DNA from: Metellina segmentata
Lineage: Eukaryota > Arthropoda > Arachnida > Araneae > Tetragnathidae
DNA: 64,000 nucleotides
Assembly: GCA_947359465.1 (NCBI GenBank)
Contig: OX375876.1
Coordinates: forward strand, 63,184,998 to 63,248,997
Direction of reading: 5' to 3'
Part shown: piece after piece, positions 35,000-46,840 of the stretch
Layout of the letters: the number at the start of each line of letters is the position of its first letter
Numbering within the stretch: the stretch's first letter is position 1
Notes under the pieces: generated by a model
What the model was told of the DNA's origin: nothing
The model's database searches: none
What the model saw: only the letters and a program-made list of their open reading frames with translations
Made by a program: the position numbers and the translations under genes

Positions 35000-37639
35000 T
35001 TAAGCAGTAGCTCATATGAGGCGTATTGCTACTAAGTGGTGCCTACCAACAAATAATAAAAACATATTACATAACAATACAAAGTTTTTAAATTTAGAAA
35101 TGTTATGGCAAACTTTTCAAAATAAGCTCCTGTAACATATTTCAACGCATTTTAAGCTAGTTTGAATTGCATTTTCGTTTCTGTCTCAGATACACAGATA
35201 CGCTATAACCATACTTTCGCGTAATTGCAATGTACAGCATTTTAATGGGAGGATAATGATTAAATTATATTTGCATATGAAAGAAGTCTTTGTGTGTGTG
35301 GCAAGTTTTGTTTGAATTTCAATGCTTCAGTTACTAGTTTGTGTTCTTTTGTAACGGAGCGTTGTAGAGACCGTTATCTCATATATATACCGCGCCTACA
35401 CATGTCACATTTCGACGACGCCTACAGAAGGTTAAAAGATTTATTATCCTAACTTCATTCTGCCAGACACAGATAATAGTACAAATATTTGTTTTGAGGC
35501 CATTGGAAACTTATAAATGATAACTAAATACGCTTGTTTTCTTTTTGCATCTAGCCCTTTTGAGAAAAATTTTCGGTTTAAAATAAACCACATAAGTATA
35601 TTTTAATTAACGTCGTACTGGAACAACTAACGGCCTATTAACGACTTAACCACATAAAAGTTGAAATTGTGCTTCCGTTACCCAAATGCTTTCGCAGAAT
35701 GCGTATCTGGATTACCTTAAAAAGTAATTTATCGCCGTTTGGTGATTACCTAATCTAATCTGCATTTATGAATCAAGTATCATAACCGATTCGAAATTAT
35801 TTGGTTATTTGGTTTTAGGTTTTATGGTGCAAGGGCCATATTTGGACAAGCTACCCAAACCCCAGACAGTTAATTTTAAGTAAAAAATATCAAGAAAGAG
35901 GGGGAAAACAAAGATTGGAGAACGAGATTGTGGAATGAAAGAAGTAAAAGGCTGCTTGGTTATTCCGGGAGCATGATTCCTGTGTTTACTAACGACAATA
36001 GAACCCAAGGGAAAGAAAGAGATCACTGGTTTACCACAGGTTCGTGAAACCTGTACACACCCAACAATTCTTCTTTAATTGGCAAAGTGATGAAATCGTT
36101 TTCAAGAAACAATCCAAGTGATATCACGTACGGAATACTTACAGGATACCTTAAAATCCGCAGAAACACTATCACGAAATACGCTTAGCTTGACAGAAAA
36201 AGCCTCGTAACATAATGGCTTTAAACTATGGTAATTTGTGTAATTAACTACATAAATGTCTCGTGCATATTTTTATGGGGTCATACCTAAATCTTCATTC
36301 TGCGGCATTTTCACTGTCAAAACGTAATTACCATCAGCATATAGCAGTTGTTCAGATGTAAGACCACATAAATCCACCTGTGAAAGTAAAAAGAAGATGA
36401 CTGGAAGTGTTAATGATCACGCATTGTCTGAAATTAACACGAATATCAGCGATGATAAACTCTTTCGAGATCCCTTTATCAATTTTAACATCCGCATCAA
36501 AGCAACAATCAATTGGTGTAGTAGGGAAAAAAGCGCTAAATCTTCCCCGGCGTCATCATCCTACATCTAATTAAACATACGCCCAACACAGGCATTAGTA
36601 TTCACGAGATTTCCTCACCCACTGGAGAGAACGAAGTCTTAAGGCTCCGCAAAACTCTCAGCTCTGTCATTATTCCATTCTTTGAAGGTACTAATCGGGT
36701 TTCATTTTTCCGATTTCCCTGCGAATCCGCGTACTTGACAAAGCTTCCACGAGTGATGATCCACTTTGCTCCAGGAACGTGTGAGGTTGGCAATTCCCTG
36801 GGGTAGTATCTCAATTCTCAACTGGAAGACAAGCAAAAGACGTCTTCGGATACCAAAAAGAGAAAATTTTAGCCGTCGGGAAAGGATGGGATAATTAACC
36901 GCGTTTAAAGCGTCGATAGGAGTTTCTCACTCTGTGATCGAGATCTTAATTTAGGTGAGACGATAGAAGCTTTGTAGAGTTAAATGGTAGAGTATAGGAC
37001 TCGGGAGTTTTCCAGCGTTTTGTATCGCGTGTGTGTCTGAGTTCTCCGGTGTATTATTGAAAAGGGGGATGGAACAATGGGAATGGTTTTCTGGGTGTAA
37101 TAATACGACATTGTAATTCGAATCCCATTTCAATTTCGCGGTAACGCCTTGATGTCGAAGATCTGAGTGTTCTCCCTTTGTTTCTGGAAATAAAGACTTG
37201 AAAATTCCTCTGTGGTTTCCCTTAATTATGGGCGGCATATCTTGTAAAATTGTTAGGATGTTCCGTTTCTTTGAACGTTCGCTTTCATGCTAGTGGTGCT
37301 GATTTGATAACTTCCTATCCCTATAGAGAAGGGATTCAATCTAAAAGAGAGTAGTTATTATCACATAATAGATTGCTAGTCTAACAGAAGTTTTGATGTT
37401 ATTAATATGCTCACACACACACAAGGGTCACCCTAAACATTATTGCTTGACTGAAAGTTTTTATTTACATTCAATACTTCATAACAACTGTTCTTTAGTT
37501 TTAGTATATACGATTGCTCTTTAAATATCTTAGTTTTGAGAGGTTATATTTCTGGTTTGGAGACTAGTAACCTTAAAAGTAGACAGAGCAATGGTAATCT
37601 CATTGTGTGCCTAGGACTAAATGATAAAAGCTAGTCGTA
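35000..37639. other. unassigned DNA with dispersed repeat traces
   Basis: Positions 35665-35745 (CCAAATGCTTTCGCAGAATG and AAGTAATTTATCGCCGTTTG) resemble segments near 49733 and 49924, a low-copy diverged repeat. The piece near 35816-35870 (TATGGTGCAAGGGCCATATT) resembles a LINE 3' region, with low certainty. A (CA)n tract lies at about 37411-37423. The 95-codon minus-strand frame at 36951-37238 has no domain. Confidence 0.35.
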
Positions 37640-38650
37640 ACGTGACCCTTTGAGTACTTTTATCTGCCGGGTGGAACCGAACATTCGTCTTTCTATTGGT
37701 CCTCAGAACAGGAAAGACGCTCATTCATTCATTCATTCACCATCTGATTGCTCCGCTCGACATAGTAGTAAAGGTTGACCATTTCACTACTTTTTTCCCC
37801 ATTCTATCGAATGCGCATTCACGCATCTACCTTGTTATGAGATATTATATCGCAAAACGAGGCGGTGGTGGGATGCAAATTCACACAATCAAGACAATTT
37901 TTTCAAGAGCAGTCAAGGGACTACTAGTCGATATGTTAGTTACAGTTTTTGAATCTGCTCTCAACAGCAATGCTCAGTACTATACTTAGTCTACTTTCAT
38001 CTGCCGGCTGGAAACGAATATTATCCACCTATTGGTCAACAGAACGAGAAAAGACGCTCATTCATTTGCTCACCATCTTGATTGCTCCACACGACATAGT
38101 AGTAGAGGTTGATGATTTCTCTACTTTTGCCTACACTCTATAGAAATGCGCATTCACACGCCTACCTTGTCATGAAATAGTAGATCGCCAAACGAGGCGA
38201 TAAGATGCCAAATCAGACAATCAAGACAATTTTTACCACAGCAGTCACGGGACTACTAATCGACATGTTAGTCACACTTTTTGAAGTTACTACCATTAGC
38301 ATTGCTCAGTACTACCCTTAGACTACTTTCATCTGTCGGGTGGAACCGAACATTCATCATCCTATTGGTCAACTTAACAGGGAAAGACGCTGTTTCAATG
38401 ATTCCCCGTCTGATTGCTCCGCACGACATAGTAGTAGAGGTTGACGATTTCATTACTTTTGCCCCCACTCTATAGAAATGCTCATTCACTCGCTTACCCT
38501 CTCAAGTGATAGTATATCGCAAAACGGGGCGATAAGATGCCAAATCGGGCAATCGAGACAGTTTTTTCCAGAGTAGTTACTGGACTACAAGTCGACATTT
38601 TAGTCACACTTTTTGAAGCTCCTCTCAAAAGCAATGATCAGTCTACTCAT
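37640..38650 (+). repeat. tandem array, unit about 333 bp
   Basis: CTTTCATCTGCCGGGTGGAA recurs near 37662, 37999 and 38330 (periods about 337 and 331 bp). GACATAGTAGTAGAGGTTGA and CAATCAAGACAATTTTT recur in each unit. A partial fourth unit ends near 38650. A short (TTCA)n run lies in the first unit at about 37722-37738. The overlapping frames are repeat-driven and near-identical to one another. Confidence 0.9.
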
Positions 38651-38945
38651 ATTCCATGTCTATGGTTTTACTTTAGACACTTGCATATGTCCATGTCAGG
38701 CAAAATTACAGTTTCTGGTTTTCACTGGTGAGTATGCAAATCCGAGCCAGGTTATACTTGTTTCAGCTTTATCAAAAAAACCTATTGACACTAATCATGT
38801 GTGGTTCATACCATATTTGGAATATGATCCATCCTAAATGTAATAAATATAAAAGATGCGGCTGTAATAAATGCTGAATTCAGGTCCGCGGAAGATAGTT
38901 AGGTCAATAGTTTGTTGGTCACATGGTATCTTAGCTCACATCTAG

Positions 38946-38969
38946 CCGTTTGAGTAAGTACTCAAACGG
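38946..38969. other. perfect 24-nt palindrome
   Basis: Arms CCGTTTGAGTA and TACTCAAACGG (11 bp each) are separated by AG. No adjacent open frame or transposon end explains it. Confidence 0.9.
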
Positions 38970-39217
38970 GTAGATCCAAATATACTACTGTAGCTGAAAA
39001 CGGCACATGTTTGTTTCCTATAGCTACCCTGGGAGTATATTTCCCTTTCCTGAGTCAGTAAAACATCAAAACGCAGCCAACCTAATGTACGCTAGTTTTG
39101 AGTTTAGTTACCACTTTAAAACGGTAAGAGTGACATCAACAAAAATGTTTCAGATTTCAGTAAGCTCATTTTTAAATCTTTTTTTGTGGGGATAAAAAAT
39201 ACTTCCTTCTTTTTAAA

Positions 39218-39300
39218 GGGGCCGCGTTACGGTTGGAATAGTAACGGTTTAGTAATCAGAGGGTTACGAATTAGAAACTAGGTCCAAACGCAGTGTAGGG
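39218..39300 (+). mobile_element. SINE family 1, 5' part, split by a Tigger-like insertion
   Basis: It contains the head words GGTTGGAATAGTAACGGTTT and AGTAATCAGAGGGTTACGA, then the sequence leading to AGTGTA, where the family continues with the CAGGGAGGC found at 41157. The other half is at 41157-41390. Confidence 0.75.
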
Positions 39301-41156
39301 AAGATGCCGTACCTTGGGACAGTTGTACCTTGAAACAGTTTATGTTGAGCTGCCTCCTTTTGAGTAAGTGGGAAAATAACGCATTATAATTTACCATTTG
39401 TTACCGGAGAACCTTCCAAGAAACATTGACACTCCACAGGTGTTTGTTGTGATTGCTAAACAACTAATTGAATTACGTCCTCTGCTTCGGGGATATGGGT
39501 GAGCTGAGCAATCCACAATACATACATAAAACATTTAAGTACTCAGAAGGGGAAAGGCAAGTGAAGGGCAAAACATGTGAGCACAAAAATACATAATGAC
39601 AAAAGAAGAGGTTTACAAAGATTGAACAAGTGACACAGCACAAAATGAAAAATCAAAAAAAAATAATAATAATAAAAAAAAAGGACATAAACATAAAAAC
39701 AAAAACAAAATAAGGACATAAAAAGATAAAATCATTTTCAAAATATAAATAAATAACAATAATAATGTTAAATCCAGAAGTCAGAATGTTTAAAAAACAG
39801 CCAAAATGACAAAAAAGTTATTTTTTAAAAGGCATAGTTATTTTGAGAACTTTCGACTTAGACTTCTCAGGTCTCACATATATAATCAATGTTGGAGCTG
39901 AGAAATTCCATCACTTTAAGTATTTTGTGGTGGCAGTGTCTGTTCTTGGCAGTATTTTTACACCAATGTGGGTAGTGTTGCAGAGAAGGTTTCAACAAAT
40001 GCCACGGACTTGTGAGATCACAGTCAAAAGGTAGTGGATGGAATCATACACAGCGCACTTGTTCGAAGGTAGAAACGGTCTAGATATGCCGGAAATGGTC
40101 CATGGCCTGCGAAAAATTGTACCAGCTTTGAGTTCTGGTATTTTAGGTAGGTTGAAATCTTCGGGGAGAATTGATGAATGTATCTTTATTTGGTAGAAGC
40201 ATCCCATTCTGTTTGCCATTGGTTCAAGCTCAATGCATCAATAGAACTTGATAATTTGCACCTAGGCCACTTTAGACTGGTTGTTGGGTGAGAGATCTCA
40301 TTTGGTGCAGATTTCGCAAGTAGGTCTGCTTGTTTATTTCCCTCAATACCAGCATGTGCTTTAACCCATGAGATGTTAATTTGGGGTATTTCAGTGGCTT
40401 CCAGCAGTTTTTCCTTGACCTCATTGATGATCTTTATATCAAATTTATAACACATATCTTCGTAATTTTTACACGACTAAGCAAACCAGAGGCCACAAGT
40501 ATTGAAAGAAGTACAAGTTTCAATTGTGAAACTGCAGAATTTTTTAATCAATAAATGTAACATAATCTGCAAACTACTATTTCCGTCGGAAAAGCTCAGA
40601 GCGACTGGAAAATTTGTTAAAGTTTGCAGTTAATTTCAATGCAACTGATGTTCTAAAATTTCACCGAACAGTTGATCTCAGTTTAGAATTTAAATCTTTT
40701 GTTAATATAATGAATTTTTTCTTGATTTCTAACATTGTATTGTTAAAAATATGCTAATGCATTTCTTAGATAAATGTTGAAACTGTTTGTAATTTTTAAC
40801 AAATAAAGAATTTAGTATGCGTGGAATTGATATATTTTGTAGCCTTCTTTAAGCAATCTAAAAGTAACATGTATTCCAAGGTGTAACATGTATCCCAAGG
40901 TACATCACCACGTTGAACCTTGGGACAATTTGCATAGGTTAACTACACAATTTATTAAACAGTTTTGTGTTCGATGTACAAATAAAAAATTGGAAATCCT
41001 TTCAAAAGTTATAAATTTTAATAGTTGATGGAAAAAACACAAACAGCAGTTCCATTACAGCCTTATTAATTAATGTATTCATTAATTTTTTAATGAGAAA
41101 TATTTTTTGGGGGAAAGTTTTTTTTAAAAACTGTCCTAAGGTACGACACCTTCCCC
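39299..41156. mobile_element. Tigger/pogo-like element with TA target duplication
   Basis: The left terminus is GGGAAGATGCCGTACCTTGG, continuing GACAGTTG. The right terminus, read inverted, is GGGGAAGGTGTCGTACCTTA, continuing GGACAGTT. TA lies directly outside both ends, and SINE sequence continues across the join. The word ACCTTGGGACA is repeated in the subterminal regions (39330-39345 and 40860-40935), as often seen in pogo/Tigger elements. I found no transposase. The central part is occupied by a LINE fragment. Confidence 0.72.
39840..40470 (-). pseudogene. LINE ORF2 tail with RNase H domain, nested in the Tigger-like element
   Basis: From about 40455 the minus strand reads ISWVKAHAGIEGNKQADLLA, the conserved C-terminal RNase H segment with its catalytic Asp in KQAD. 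The usual post-RNase H sequence follows: LNQWQTEWDASTK, then after a stop GHGPFPAYLDRFYLRTSALC, ending in a degraded zinc-knuckle region near 39990. Stops and frameshifts beyond 40219 disrupt it. The first two-thirds of RNase H and all of the reverse transcriptase are missing, so this is a 5'-truncated insertion. The RNase H differs from the 3.7-4.5 kb fragment and is probably R1/I-like. Confidence 0.78.
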
Positions 41157-41390
41157 TACAGGGAGGCACTTTAAATGTGTCGTGACCTTACATGTTCTCA
41201 ATTTGGCATGGTGTGAAAGTTTGGAGAGTGGGGCGCTTGCTCATGCGTTAAGCGCGTCCTGTGATAATGGTTTAAAAATACATGTTATTGCCCTCGGTTC
41301 TTTCCCTTGATGATTGATCCCGAACCGCGCCAACAGCCCGTTGTGTTGTTTCAGTGAGACAATAATTAATTACAATACCAATACCTTCTT
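41157..41390 (+). mobile_element. SINE family 1, 3' part (continuation of 39218)
   Basis: It continues CAGGGAGGCACTTTAAATGT, then GTGAAAGTTTGGAGAGTGGG, GAACCGCGCCAACAGCCCG and TTGTTTCAGTGAGACAATAA. Together with 39218-39300 it makes one complete but diverged SINE. Confidence 0.75.
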
Positions 41391-41669
41391 TTTATTTACT
41401 TTATAATCAGAAAGGAAAAGTAGAAATATTTGAGTTTCTTAAAACGGGACTATTTTTTTAGTTCATATTTTTCCAGATGCAGCAACTCGTGTTTAAGACG
41501 CCAATAGCCTGTTGTGTTGTTTCAGTGAAACGATTATTAATTACAGTTCCAATGCCTTCTTTTTATTTACTTTATAATTAGAAAGTAAAAGTAGAAATAT
41601 TTGAGTTTCTTAAGACGGGACTATTTTTGTAGTTCATATTTTTCCGGATGCAGCAACTCGTGTTTAAGA
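41328..41669 (+). repeat. 171 bp tandem duplication covering a SINE 3' end
   Basis: CCAACAGCCCGTTGTGTTGT at 41330 recurs as CCAATAGCCTGTTGTGTTGT at 41501. The following sequence, including AAGTAGAAATATTTGAGTTT and GCAGCAACTCGTGTTTAAGA, is repeated with few differences. Confidence 0.9.
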
Positions 41670-42379
41670 GGTTACAAGAGTCTTTTTCAAACAGTTACAT
41701 AGGTAAATTCTATCTTACAAATTACATATTCTTAAGCACATCAGGCAAGAATATGCTTTGAGTACATAAATCTATGAAAGAAATTAGTTTATCAATCGAT
41801 GGTTGCAAATTTGCATCGAACATTTTGCGTTTTGAATCGAATATTGCAAATTTTGACCACTACCCGAAACAACAGCAGCTCATTTTTTGAGCTTCTCAAC
41901 CCCATGATAGCGGCCATGATCAGAAATAACCTACATTGATACGCTGTGTCTACGAAGATGAGGCGGCTATCGAAGAGAGCCTTGAAAAGTTTTTGTGTTA
42001 CGGATTTGAAACGGCGATCTTGCTTCGCGAGATTTTACAATGAAGGAATGAGTCAGTAACATTTTCTTGAAAAGGTTGAAGAAACACATGGGAAAAAATG
42101 TTAACGAAAGATAAAGCTAGCTTATGGTAAATGTTTTAAGATTAATAAAAACGAGAAAAATTGATTTGAAATCGCGATCGAGCTACGGCAGATTTTACAA
42201 TGGAGGAATGACCTTGATCGCTGAGACAGTGATATTCTGATGAAAGTGTTGAAACAGAGTGTGACAAGTGAATGGATGCATTTGAAACATTACCATTTAC
42301 AATTGATTACACCAACTATACTTATTACGTAACAATATAAATTTGAATGTGAACTAAAGTGGTAATAGGTACAAAGTTG
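41670..42379. other. unassigned DNA
   Basis: No gene or element recognised. Two weakly similar segments (AGATTTTACAATGAAGGAAT near 42031, AGATTTTACAATGGAGGAAT near 42191) are about 160 bp apart and suggest another small old duplication. Confidence 0.4.
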
Positions 42380-42558
42380 TTAACCCTTCTGGGGGATGTC
42401 TTGACGAGGTATATCGTCAGTAAAAAAGTTAACCACACCTTGATCTCGTCACCCTAAAGCATAGATTTTATCTTGATGACTACACATCTCGTCATTATAT
42501 TAGCAAAATTTGTTAGATTTTGATGCAGGGATATCTCGAAAAAATCTCTTAGTGTTAA
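42380..42558. mobile_element. piggyBac-like MITE, shortened copy
   Basis: TTAACCCTTCTGGGGG at the left and AATCTCTTAGTGTTAA at the right give intact TTAA on both sides (42380-42383, 42555-42558). The interior has GACGAGGTATATCGTC and ATCTCGTCATTATATTAGCA. At 179 bp it is shorter than the 234 bp copies. Confidence 0.68.
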
Positions 42559-42640
42559 CTTTGGATTTTAGTAACCAATTAAATTCGCCTTTTTTCTATT
42601 TATTGTGTATATTCCTTTCCATAACCTACAGTATAAAAAT

Positions 42641-42992
42641 ATTGTTTCACAATATGTTTGTTGTGTAATGTTTCACAATATGTTTGTTGTGTATTGTCTC
42701 ACAATATGTTTGTTGTATATTGTTTCACAATATGTTTGTTGTGTATTGTTTCACAATATGTTTGTTGTGTAATGTTTCACAATATGTTTGTTGTGTATTG
42801 CCTCACAATATGTTTGTTGTACATTGTTTCACAATATGTTTGTTGTGAATTGTTTCACAATATGTATGTTGTGTATTGTTCATAATAGGTTTGTTGTGTA
42901 TTGTTTCACAATATGTTTGTTGTATATTGTTTCACAATATGTTTGTTGTGAATTGTTTCACAATATGTTTGTTGTGTATTGCTTCACAATAT
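42641..42992 (+). repeat. 26 bp minisatellite, about 13 copies
   Basis: The unit is ATTGTTTCACAATATGTTTG followed by TTGTGT, repeated every 26 bp with few substitutions. Because 26 is not a multiple of 3, all frames cycle through the same 26-residue pattern and stay open, which creates Cys/Val-rich pseudo-proteins on the plus strand. Confidence 0.97.
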
Positions 42993-43101
42993 AAGTGAAA
43001 AAATATCCAAATCACAATGTGTTCACAATAGTGTGAAATAAAACGAATAAATAAATAGAAACAATATGTAGAAACGATATTTTGTATTGTTTCATAATAC
43101 T

Positions 43102-43129
43102 GTGAAACAATATCAAAATATTGTTTCAC
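43102..43129. other. perfect hairpin next to the 26 bp minisatellite
   Basis: Arms GTGAAACAATAT and ATATTGTTTCAC (12 bp each) enclose CAAA. The right arm repeats the array's own TTGTTTCAC word, so the hairpin sequence can also pair with array units in inverted orientation. Confidence 0.9.
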
Positions 43130-44409
43130 GAATTTCCCAATATAAGTTCCTATTTATAGGTCATGTACAATGCATTGTACTAATCATTGCGTATTTTTAA
43201 CATCGGCAACCTCGAAACAAAAGAAATGTCTAGTTGGAAATAAAATCTTCCATCTTGCCATTGCTCTATAAATCCGTTGAAAATAGGAATTCAGCTCTTT
43301 CTTGAAGCCTTAGGTCCTTTCAGGATATTTTCCCTCTTTCAATCCTGAGTGTTACTGCATTCGAGGATATTTGGGGCACTATGTGGCATTTCTTTTCTAC
43401 GATACATTGATAAAGATTTCGAAATAGTTTCGCTTTGGAGAATCATGTGTTGGCAAGTGGAGAGGAGGCAGAGATTCGGTAAACACTACGCGAAACGTGA
43501 GTATCTCCTCTAAAAGCCAGGATGAACATTTGTGGATACCGATATTTAACGCTTGATAGAAACATTTGAAAAGAAAACCTCGCTTAAACCCGTAAGCGAT
43601 TTGTTCTTTGAAGGTCATCTACATCAGTATTTTGGGCCCCTGTTCAGGTTAGATATTCGGACTAGGTAAGATCTTCTACCTCGCTTTAAAAACAAAATGT
43701 ATTTTTAGTGTTAAATACTTTAAGTGCATAAAATGTATGATTATGTTTCTCCATTTCCAAACCTGTACCAGGTGCTGGTTTGTCCGATGTAATAACATCC
43801 TGTGAATAGTAGGCGGCGGATGTTCAATTCGTGTAACTTAACCTTGGTGTGTTTCTCTTATATAAGTAGAAGCTTTGGTTGAAACTTCGTTCATCACTTG
43901 GCGTTTTGTGTCTGTATATCTACTGCATATGTCTGTATACTAAAAATATGCACCATGATACCAAACCTAACACCCAATCATACTTGTGCAGCTTTTTTTT
44001 CATTCATACAAATTGAAATATATGTATTTAAAAAATAACACATTAAGTGAAGGTTTGACCTCAAAGCCAAACAAGAAGGAAGCTGGTGTTTTTGCAATTT
44101 TTGTCGTAGATTGTGGTTTAACGTGTTATGATACTTAGAAACAATTTGAGCATGTTGTTTACGTAAAAAAATTACGCCAAACTGGTGATGCGTATTAAAT
44201 TAATTCTTAACATTTATAGTAACTTATCAGGCAATCTATATAAATATCAAATCAAATTTCCGGAATAAACACGACATTTATTTATAGACAAGAAATGAAA
44301 ACGGTACGCATCTCCAAACGGACAACAGAATGATTGCGCTCTCGCTTCTTTATAGAAACTGATGCTAGCGCGGTATTTAGCCATAGAGACCAATTCCTCT
44401 CTTCGTTCG
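43130..44409. other. unassigned DNA
   Basis: No gene or repeat recognised. The minus-strand 73-codon frame at 43397-43618 has no domain. Confidence 0.4.
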
Positions 44410-44625
44410 GGGTGGGTATTTCAATTAACGTCGCATTGCAGCAACACAGCGGGATATTGGTGGCGATCCGGGATCAACCTCCGAAGGGAAAGATACAAGG
44501 ATAACACCACGAAATTTTGAACCACTGTCAGATGACGAGGCAACACCTCACTCCCCAATTTTCCACACAACGCCAATGTGAGGACATTTGTAGCAACGAT
44601 ATATTTAACGTGCTGAGTTCCGTTC
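44410..44625 (-). mobile_element. SINE family 1 copy, lacking the head
   Basis: On the minus strand it shows GTTAAATATATCGTTGCTAC, CCTCACATTGGCGTTGTGTG, TCGTCATCTGACAGTGGTTC and GCTGCAATGCGACGTTAATT. It stops at about 44623, before the tRNA-like head. Confidence 0.75.
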
Positions 44626-45979
44626 AGGGAGAAGAGAAGAAAAATCATTGATGTTCTGCTATACAAGATAGTATTTCTCTTCCCCGGTAGTTCGTTGACG
44701 ATTATACTTAAAACGTGGTCTTGATTTAGACTATTATTTACCAAGTATATTTATGTCATGATTGTAAATAAGTCTTATATATATGATTTCTCCCACTACA
44801 CCACGTGAACTTCGTCCAAAGATCTTAATACAGAGCAATAGGAAGAAATATGTAACATAAACCAGCGATCTGTAAAACCCCTCATACATTGCTGAAATAT
44901 ACTTTATTTCCCTGTATTTATATTATCCCCGTGCTGTGTATTTTACCCTTCCACCATTAACAAGTAATTTTCATTAATCCTTCAGTATGTGTGTTTGCTG
45001 TCAGATATCGCTTCAGCTTTCGAATGGGATTTTCTTGACCGCCATTAAGCGTTACACTGTTGAAACTTCATCTATTTGTCTAACAAGAGTTGTTTAAACA
45101 GCAGAAAGAATTGCTAGTGGCCTGTAGCTTCATTTAATAATTTTAAGCACTTTTATTTGAATGACTCAGCCTCTATTTTATTTCCCAAACCTTTAGTAAT
45201 AAAATAAAGCCGATTTTATAATTTTTGAATTGACCAATACAATTCGTGTTTCCTACCCGTATTCTCAATGTATAAGTTAGCTTCTTTTTCGAATTAAATT
45301 TCAGAACTTCACAAACAAAAATTCCAAAATTTCAAATGCTTATTTTCCCAATGATAAAAAATAGTCATATTGTTATCTGCATAAAGTATATATGACATTA
45401 GCAAACAGCTTGTAATTTTTATTTTTCGATCTAAAAACTAATAGTTAATTTTTAAAAGCTATACAGTAAGAAAATTATGCCTGTTAACCAGTTTTTTGAC
45501 TACTCTAAGCCGATTAATTAGTTTTTATTACTATTTGTATTCTGCGATGAGTCTATATCAGCACATTGACTAGTGTTCATGACCATTATAATTTAACTCC
45601 TTACGCTAAAAGAATTTCACCTAACGACAATCTAAATCAATACTATTCAGAATTTGTTTTTAAGAGTTTATTTCCGACTTTATGATAACGGACGGTTAAA
45701 AAGATTTTTATGAGATTAGATGCATTTATAGCTCTTACTATTTAATAGTGGTATCAGTCTTTCACATCTATACTCCGTAAGATTTTCCCGATACTGACAT
45801 CTTATGTATTTTAAACATTTAGTAATGAACTTTTAACTTTTTGAGGGTTTCGCATCCATATATTTGTTGCATTCTTCAGTTTTCTCTGAATGACTTACAA
45901 TTCTGACCTCACTGAACCATAAACTCAAACTTATGAAACAACTAACATTTATTTTAAATTTAAAACGTCAAAAATCCTG
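44626..45979. other. unassigned AT-rich DNA
   Basis: Nothing recognised in about 1.35 kb: no open frame over 60 codons, no element ends. Confidence 0.4.
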
Positions 45980-46840
45980 TATTAGCACTTGGTCTACATT
46001 CCCGGTACCACAGAGGTAATTATATCTAAAACAAACTATTTAGTGAAAACTATAACTGTCTCGTGGCGTCAGACTGAGAATAGCATACCTGCATCGAATT
46101 TGCAATAGGGATTTGCACTCATCTAAAATTTTAAAAGTCCCATCACGACTAATGAGCATTAGCAATATGATTTCACCTACAGTTCCTTGCCCTGCCCGAA
46201 ATAATTATTACTAAGACACAATTCAGGAAAATCTAGTCTCTGAATGACGTCACACTGTTAATCACATCGTCCGCCTCGATTTTGCAATGAAACAAGTTTG
46301 AGTTTTTTAAGGTCTCCCAACGACCATCTGTAATAGCGCTTGCCAACAGTCCATCACGCTATTATAAACCAATTCACAGGAAACAATAATCGTGCTGCAG
46401 TTTCACTACAGACTTGGCAATCATTAACATCAAACTTGTAATGTAAATTCTCGCACTCACTTTAAATTTCAAAGCTCTCACCACGACTAATGGTATGTTA
46501 TATCATTTTGCTCCCCAACCACCCGGAGATAATTATTTTAAAACAAATTATTTATTAGAATCTACAATTATTTCGTTTGACGTCACACTGAGAATATATT
46601 TCCAACAACAGCTTCCATGCACTTCCCGCGATAATTGTCTTTAAATTATACGATTGATTGAAACCAATAATCGCTGCGTGTCGTCACACTGACAATCACA
46701 TGTCTGCATCAAGCTTAGATTGCGACAAACTCACACTATCTTGAAATTTTAAAGGTTTCTCTAAGACTGGTGAACATTTGTAATATCATTTCGCCAACAC
46801 ACCATGCTCTACCCGAGATAATTATTTTCAAAACGCGATC
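45980..46840. repeat. degenerate tandem array, unit about 190-220 bp
   Basis: GTCACACTGAGAAT-like words recur near 46068, 46250, 46587 and 46685. CACGACTAATG-like words recur near 46145, 46495 and 46765. GAGATAATTATTTTAAAAC-like words recur near 46195, 46525 and 46820. The copies are heavily diverged, so unit borders are approximate. Confidence 0.65.

Noticed and set aside
37696..38731. family of four small related proteins
   Set aside because: The similar frames are produced by the ~333 bp tandem array, and the reading frames are not kept in register from unit to unit.
42658..42994. Cys/Val-rich repeat protein
   Set aside because: The open frames come from a 26 bp minisatellite without stops in the plus frames; there is no other coding evidence.
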